NCBI RefSeq assembly: GCF_020509005.1
Contig: NC_063014.1
Span: 2,294,001-2,358,000, forward strand
DNA: 64,000 nt
Direction of reading: 5' to 3'
From: Fulvia fulva
Lineage: Eukaryota > Ascomycota > Dothideomycetes > Mycosphaerellales > Mycosphaerellaceae
Position numbers and translations under genes: made by a program. Position 1 is the stretch's first letter. Each line of letters begins with the position of its first letter. Shown piece after piece: positions 57,401-64,000 of the stretch. The notes beneath the pieces are model-generated. The model did not search any database. It was not told the DNA's origin and saw only the letters and a program-made list of their open reading frames with translations.

Positions 57401-60400
57401 TATAACCGCTAGCCTCGAGGTCTAGCCGCGACCTTAGGGTCTATAGACACCTAGACAGTACGCTTAAGAGATAAGGGTGCTATATCGTAGTAGGAGACTT
57501 TAATATACACTACCCTTCCTAGGAAAGCCTTATATAGCCGTACCCTATAGCCGACGAAGTACTCGACTTAATAGCGAGCAACGTAATTACCCTTAATACC
57601 CCGAAGGACCTAGGCACCTAGAAGAGAGGGGGACTCTAAGGCACGATCGACCTCTCCTAGATCTCGGATAGCTACTACTATATAGTAACCTACTATAGGA
57701 TCGAACATAAACTCGAGGCGTCGTTAGACTATATACTAGTTAGGACCTCTATTACGACATAGATATAATATATACTAGCGAGAACCCCTAAGCTAAACTA
57801 GGAAAAGGCCTACTAGGCCAATATCTAGGCGTACCTCGACGCCTCCGAGAGGCTAGTCTAGATCGCGTAGTAGTAATATAATAGTAAAGACGAGATAGAC
57901 GAGGTAGTCTAAGGGTTAATAGACGAAATAGGAAAAGCGACCTTACTTTACGTTCCGCTTACTTAACTAACGATATAATCTAAACTATACTAGACGCCGA
58001 AGTATACTATAGTAGTAAGAGAAGTAAGGAGAGCCCGCCGGGTATAGACGAGTAGCTATAGCGAGGAGGCCTAGAACGTATATAGGGAGGTATACTAATA
58101 GAAGAAAGCTATAATACGGAGGGAGAAAGCAGTCGGCTAGAGAGCTATAGTAGAAGAAATCGCCGGTAAGCTAGCGAGGATATAGAAGCTAGCGAAATAG
58201 GTCCAATAGGACCCTATATAGGGCTCTCCTTCTCTATCCTAGCGCTATAATCGCCTAGTGGCCCGGTTAGCGACCCTAAGGCTAAGGCGCGTCTACTAGC
58301 TAGCAAGTTCTTCCCGCCCCTAGTCGAGGCTAATCTAAGCGGCATAAACAGCTCTACTCCCCTAGCCCCTAGTATAGCGGTCTAATAGAATATGTCCGAG
58401 GGAGATATTACCGCTATACTTAGGAAGTTACCGGCGAAGAAAGCCCCGGTGCCGGATAGGATCCTAAACGAACTACTAAAGAAGTGTAGAGATCAACTAG
58501 CCCTAGTAGTCGTAGCGATCTTTAACGCCTACCTACCGACCGGATACTACCTAACGGCATTTAAACAATCGACGATAGTAGTCCTACGTAAGCCGTAGAA
58601 GGAAGACTATACGTAGGTGAAGTCGTACCGCCTAATTGCGCTCCTTAACACTCTTAGGAAGGCGCTTAAGAAGCTAGTTATAACGAGACTCTCCGAGGCG
58701 GTAGAGGAGTACTCCCTACTCCCGGATACCTAGATAGGTACGCGCCTATAGCGATCGACGCTATCCGCGATAGAACTTATTACCTCTTAGGTAAAGGCTA
58801 TCTAGTATAGGAACAGGGACAAGGTAGTATCCTTACTTAGTCTAGATATATTAGGAGCCTTCGACTACGTGTTATACCTACGGCTACTCTATATCCTAAG
58901 GTCGAAAGGACTCCCTAAGTAGCTTATTAACTTCGTACGGTCCTACCTCTAAAACCGTAGAACGTCGATCCTAGTCGGTTAGTATAAAAGCCTATTTTAA
59001 GTAGTCTATACTAGAATCCCGTAAGGCTTAACGCTAGTACCTATCCTATTCCTCTTCTTTATAGCAACCCTACTCCTAGCCCTAGAATCCTAGAACACCG
59101 CTACGAGCGGCTTCGTAGACGACACGAACATCCTAGCGTAGTCTTCCTCGACTAAGGAGAACTATAGGCTACTAGAAGAGAAGTACAAGATCTACGAGGA
59201 CTAGGCTAGGAGGTATAGGGCTCGGTTTACCCTAGAAAAGTACAATCTGATACACTTTACGTACCGGCTACGGTTCTATAATATATAAGCTTCTATCTAG
59301 ATATAGGGGTAGACGACTAACCCGGCAAATTAGCTTAGGATCCTCGGACTATAGGTAGACCCGGCGCTACGGTAGAGGAAGTACGTATAGACAATATTAG
59401 GGAAAGCTAAATAGAATATAGCATTATACTAGAGGCTTACTACGTCTATATAGAGGGCGGACTTTCGGTAGTTACGACTTCTATATACGGCTATTATACG
59501 GCTAGTCCTTACCTATAGTAGCTAAGTATAGTCCTTAGGCGAGAGGGCCTACCTATTAAAGGGACTCGTCGCGCCGTTAGCGAAGATCTAAAACTAATGC
59601 CTAAGGAAGGTTACCGGGGTATATAAGTCGATACTAATAAGGATACTTAAGTACGAGACCGCTATACTGCCGATCGACCTATATATCTGGGGACTACGGA
59701 CCTCCTACTTAGGCAAGTCGGTATAGTACCTAGTATAGAAGGTCATCGCTAGTATAGTCGTAAGGGCCCGCAAATTAGTACTAGCGTATAAGGGTATTCG
59801 ACCCGGAAACGAGCCGAACTACCGGGTAAGGGACGAATAGCTAGTAATATAATAGAAAGGTAAGGAATTGTTTATAGAGCAACTATAGAAAGAGAGGTAG
59901 AACAACTAGGTTATAGAGCATAGTAGACGCCCTTAGCTAGCGGGACAACCTAAGGAATAGTTAGCTACGAAATCCGCGGTTAAGTACCCCCCGAAGCTTA
60001 TCTACTACCGCCTTACGAGGGTATAGAGTAGTATAGTAACCTAACTACGAAGCGAACATATCGGCCTCTAGGGGTACCTATTATAGAGGAAGGTTCTAGA
60101 ATTTACGAGTACTAGCTACCCCTACGGCTATTACTCCTAGAATATACGGTACGTACTCCTTATCTATCCGAGGTAGTCGCTAGGAAGGGGGGAGTAGATA
60201 GTAAAGGCGAGGAACCGGACGATTAGGGCACTTCTTAATAACGTTAAGGACCTACGGCGTATTACGAACTAGATACTAGATAAGGGCTAGCTAGAATAGT
60301 ACCGCCTAGTAGGAGTAGTATAGGAAGAGAGGACACGGCATAGCGCGACGAGACTAGCTTAGAGCGGGGGCTAACGGAGTAGTAATATAGACTACGTACG

Positions 60401-60545
60401 TTTAGAGGGAAAGCTAATCTAGATAAGGAGAAGTCGGGGGCGGGAAGGGTTTTTACCTATTCGGGTTTCCCTTTATATATAACAATAGATATATACCTAT
60501 ATAGGCCGAGTAGGGTCCTAGAACAGGGGAATAACAAATCTATCT
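54461..60545 (+). mobile_element. LINE A copy A4, full length, split by a pogo derivative
   Basis: It starts at the family's 5' end (ATACGATATATTCGAAAGCC) and ends in the CTAT-type tail. Excluding the 1,150-bp pogo insert it is about 4.9 kb and collinear with A1, with the same ORF1 and ORF2 motifs (GDFN block near 57,500, FVDD near 59,120). It is more RIP-mutated than A1. One open stretch of ORF2 remains at 58,392-58,598. It interrupts the Gypsy D frame at its 5' side. Its tail abuts inverted copy A5. Confidence 0.88.
55481..56630 (+). mobile_element. pogo P1 deletion derivative, copy 4, nested in LINE A4
   Basis: 1,150 bp with TA at 55,479-55,480 and 56,631-56,632, inserted in ORF1 of A4. 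The flanking LINE sequence is continuous in A1 at 6,350. The interior carries the same deletion junction as copy 3 (near 56,170). The right end has three 17-bp CCCGCTCGGTAGTATAG-type units rather than two. The first 84 codons of the transposase are still open (55,585-55,839), but the catalytic domain is gone. Confidence 0.92.
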
Positions 60546-63033
60546 ATTAGTATACCTCCCTATATACGTTCTAGGCCTCCTCGCTATAGCTACTCGTCTA
60601 CACCCGGCGGGCTCTCCTTACTTCTCTTACTACCGTAGTGTACTTCGGCGTCTAGTATAGTTTAGACTATATTGTTAGTTAGGTAAGCGGAACGTAAAGT
60701 AAGGTCGCTTTTCTTATTTCGTCTATTAACCCTTAGACTACCTCGTCTATCTCGTCTTTACTATTATATTACTACTACGCGATCTAGACTAGCCTCTCGG
60801 AGGCGTCGAGGTACGCCTAGATATTAGCCTAGTAGGCCTTTTCCTAGTTTAGCTTAGGGGTTCTCGCTAGTATATATTATATCTATGTCGTAATAGAGGT
60901 CCTAACTAGTATATAGTCTAACGACGCCTCGAGTTTATGTTCGATCCTATAGTAGGTTACTATATAGTAGTAGCTATCCGAGATCTAGGAGAGGTCGATC
61001 GTGCCTTAGAGTCCCCCTCTCTTCTAGGTGCCTAGGTCCTTCGGGGTATTAAGGGTAATTACGTTGCTCGCTATTAAGTCGAGTACTTCGTCGGCTATAG
61101 GGTACGGCTATATAAGGCTTTCCTAGGAAGGGTAGTGTATATTAAAGTCTCCTACTACGATATAGCACCCTTATCTCTTAAGCGTACTGTCTAGGTGTCT
61201 ATAGACCCTAAGGTCGCGGCTAGACCTCGAGGCTAGCGGTTATATATATAGGTTGTGTATCTAGGTACTACCTACGTAGAGGGAGGTAATATCTCCCCGC
61301 CTTCTACGTCTACGTAGTATACTACCTCCTAGTCGAGTTCTAGTATGTCCTTACTAATATAGAAGTACGTACGGGGTCTACCGTCGCCTCGTAGGTATAT
61401 TATATAGCCTAGTAACTTGTAGGTCGTTGGTCTCTTATAGTACGGGTTAATTTATAGCTCCTAGATTACTAGGACGTAGTAGACGTACGGGTCCGCCTCG
61501 TATAGGAAATGGTTCTAGACTATATCCTTACTATAGTTAACGTTGTACTAGATAATACTAAGCGTGTCGAGGCTAGTTATCGTTATCGACAATCATTTCC
61601 TCTATAATGTCCTATGTCCTACTACCTTATACGTCCTAGTCTACGCCTATCGGCTATATACTAAAGGGGAGCCGGGCCTAGTTAGATTCCCTCGCCGTAG
61701 CTAGTAGAGTACGTAGCCTCCCGTACGCCCTAGGTTACGTATCCTTTATATTATTCTCGGCCCTAGGGCGCTTATACCCGACCGCCGCTAGCTAGTTCCG
61801 GTATAGACTAGCCTTACGGTTACCGTAGAATCTTAGGGCGACGGTTCTGTTTATAATTACCTTGTTTTTTACTAGTTTCCGCTATAGGCATTCCGCGCTA
61901 TACGATAGGTAGTACCCCGGATAATTCGCGTACCGTCTTATACCTAGTATATAGTCCCTAGATATATAGTCTCCTATATAGTTCGAGTAGGCCTACTTAT
62001 TTATATACGTATAGGTTTAGTGTCTATACTGTTAGTATTTAAAGTATTAGAGGACACGAAAGGATAAGGAGTGCTTTTCTACTATCTTAAGGCTATATTA
62101 CTAGATTAGGCCTTATTCTATCGCTAGATCCGCCGCTTTCGCGTCTTATAGCTATACGATTAGCGCCGAGGCCTTCCTACCTTCTCGCTATTTCCTATAG
62201 AGCCAAGTCGCCTTCTAGATTAGAGAGTTAAGAGTGACCGGGTTGTCCTCTTAGAGAGTATATAAGTAACCTTAGTTAGTTAGGTCGAACTCCTTAGGTA
62301 TATCGTAGACTAGGATCGTAAATTACTTCGTAAAGACCTTCGCTAATACCGTAACCTTAGATACCTACTATAGCTATACCTCTAGGTACCTCCTAGTAGT
62401 AGTAGAGCTAGTATAGATCTATAGAGTACCGTTAGACTATTAGTTCACTACGACTACCCCTAGTTAATTAATCCGTTAGGCGAGCTCCTTGTTCGATAGC
62501 TTCGTAACTTCGGCCTAGTCTTCCTTTACTATAATACGGATCGTAACTATATCGTACGTTAGGCGGGGGCCTAGTATCGATACCGCGACCGATACCTAGC
62601 TATAGGGGTATTAATTCCGGGTGGCCTTACTAATCGCCTAAGACGTCGTCCTTATCTCTTATTACCCTCGGTAATAAGATAGTATAAGCGCCGTACGTAG
62701 CTAAGTAATTATTACCTATAGAGACCGGTATAGGAGCTAATCGTTAGTTTCTATACTTTTTACGTCCTTTATAAGTTGCTACTAGTTGTCTTAGAGGAGC
62801 TTCGTCTATAGAGCCGTAGGCGCCGGTAGTGCCGTAGCCTAGGCTACTATTACCTAGGAGTGACCTTATATAGCTAGGTACCTCCGCTACGTTTAGAGCT
62901 AAAGAAATAGGGTAAAGAGAACTTCGAGCTATCCAAATTAAATAAGGTAGAACTCCCTTAATTCTAGGGGTAGTAGCCTACTTTATAGATCGTTAGAATA
63001 GCCTTAATTAGAGCTTTCGAATGTGTCGTATTT
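60546..63033 (-). mobile_element. LINE A copy A5, 5' half only
   Basis: The minus strand runs from the 5' end (about 63,033) to an internal point equal to A1 about 7,812. It holds the 5' UTR, ORF1 and the endonuclease (GDFN block near 61,150). The missing 3' half is not on the far side of A4. The junction with the A4 tail has a short shared TCTAT, so it could be a microhomology join. Confidence 0.85.
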
Positions 63034-64000
63034 AGCGATATAAGGCGAAAATCGGTTTTCTCGATCCGTAGTTACCCTAAGTTTATAGAGCGTATAGACC
63101 TAAGCGCTAGAAAAGAGGGAGGACTGACTACTCTCTAGCGACTAGATACGCGATTAGCTAAAGCCTTCGTACGCCGGATTTACGACCTTTATAAGTACCT
63201 TTAAGAAAATATACGGATATTATAAGCTCTCTAAGCTAAAGTAGTAAACCGCTACCGAAGCATCCCGCTAGACTATAAAGTAGGCGACTAGGTATACCTA
63301 AGCACTAAGAATATCCGTACGACTCGACTATCTAAGAAGCTCGATAGAAGATACGCTAGCCCGTACTAGATTATAGAAGTTATACTAGCTAAGCTCTTAT
63401 ATAAACTAAGATTATCGGACGCTATAGTAGGACTCGATAACTACTTTTACACCTTATTACTTTAGCGAGCCGATCATCCCGACTTCCTACGACTCGAAGG
63501 CTAGTATCTAGTACTACTACCGCCGATAACTATCGAGCCCGACACTACCGAAGCCGATATAGTCGCTAGTATAGTCGTAACACCTATATATATATAAGGT
63601 AGAGAAGATCTTAGATATATATACCCGTAAGCGAGTAGGCAAAGTAAAGAAGGGGTAGAAGCGTAAAGTAGATACTTAGTATAAGGTAAAATGGCTTAGA
63701 TATTAGAATAAGGAGGATAGTAATACCTAGTAACCGGCTAAGAATATGTTTCAACACGCGGCCGCCGCTATTATAGACTTTTACTATAACCGGCCGGAGT
63801 TATCTACGCCTATAGGCTTCGTAGCTCTATCTAATTAGGTTCCCCTAAGTATTTCTCGAAGGGAGCCGGTCGCGGATAGGCTAGTTATAGATAGACTAGA
63901 TATAGATATATTACTAGATAATAATAAGGTATTAGAGGATAATTAGACTTTCGTACGGTTATAGAGTAGTACGGGCAAGTAGCCGTATAAGATAGATAAC
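63034..64000 (+). mobile_element. Gypsy integrase C-terminus and 3' region, cut by the window edge
   Basis: The plus-strand frame reads through an integrase end: a Gln-rich helix, then VGDQVYLSTKNIRTTRLSKK near 63,275-63,335, YQIIEVI, and a tail of LRLSDAIVGLDNYFYTLLL. This is the standard C-terminal region of Ty3/Gypsy integrase. After about 63,650 the frame degrades, and the rest may be 3' UTR or LTR. It may be the far end of Gypsy D (50,006-54,460), but the integrase core and the rest of RNase H are absent between them. Confidence 0.75.

Noticed and set aside
54461..63033. Twin priming as the origin of the A4/A5 inverted pair
   Set aside because: Twin priming inverts the 5' part of one insertion next to its own 3' part. 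Here A4 is full length and A5 repeats its 5' half, so two copies are involved.
1..64000. CRISPR-like arrays or a bacterial origin
   Set aside because: No regularly spaced direct repeats with unique spacers; introns, LTR elements and RIP point to a fungus.

Overview
This window looks like a repeat-rich compartment of a filamentous ascomycete (Pezizomycotina) genome. About 85% of it is layered transposable elements that carry the mark of repeat-induced point mutation (RIP): CpA and TpG are almost gone and TpA is abundant, while CpG remains common. As a result the element proteins can be followed for hundreds of codons only by reading through TAG/TAA codons that stand where Gln or Trp codons are expected, and start ATGs are mostly lost. 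Class or species cannot be fixed from this sequence; a Dothideomycete is a guess.

Layout. 1-4643: 5' part of a Gypsy element (minus). 4644-5339: 3' end of a LINE (family B). 5355-10267: nearly full-length Tad-like LINE (family A, copy A1, plus) with a target-site duplication. 10283-14305: 3'-truncated LINE E. 14306-23240: pieces of a minus-strand LINE A copy around a Gypsy element with two 389-bp LTRs (14690-20849). 23241-28130: Gypsy gag pieces (minus) split by a pogo-type DNA transposon (23758-25623). 28272-29502: LINE B fragment. 29503-31005: LINE A copy A3 (minus), whose last ~230 bp escaped RIP.

31006 to about 38870 is an island with near-normal base composition and the only plausible host genes: a small Cys-rich CGHS-type protein gene (32159-32698, minus); a second member of the same family (33036-35262, minus) split at one TA by a pogo-type transposon (33188-35085); two MITE-like elements (35676-35807 and 36557-36843); several strong hairpins; a two-exon gene for a 100-residue secreted Cys-containing protein (37315-37679, plus); and a broken SET-domain gene (37934-38660, minus).

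38870-64000 returns to RIP-mutated elements: a pogo element (39136-41001), a Gypsy element (41002-45728) interrupted by a second pogo family (41366-43217), a deletion-derivative pogo (45729-46885), LINE C (46893-50005, minus), a Gypsy element (50006-54460) interrupted by LINE A copy A4 (which itself holds another deletion-derivative pogo at 55481-56630) and an inverted half copy A5 (60546-63033), then a Gypsy integrase C-terminus (63034-64000).

The window is best read as a record of nested insertion, RIP and rearrangement around a small gene island. No rRNA, tRNA or CRISPR array was recognised.
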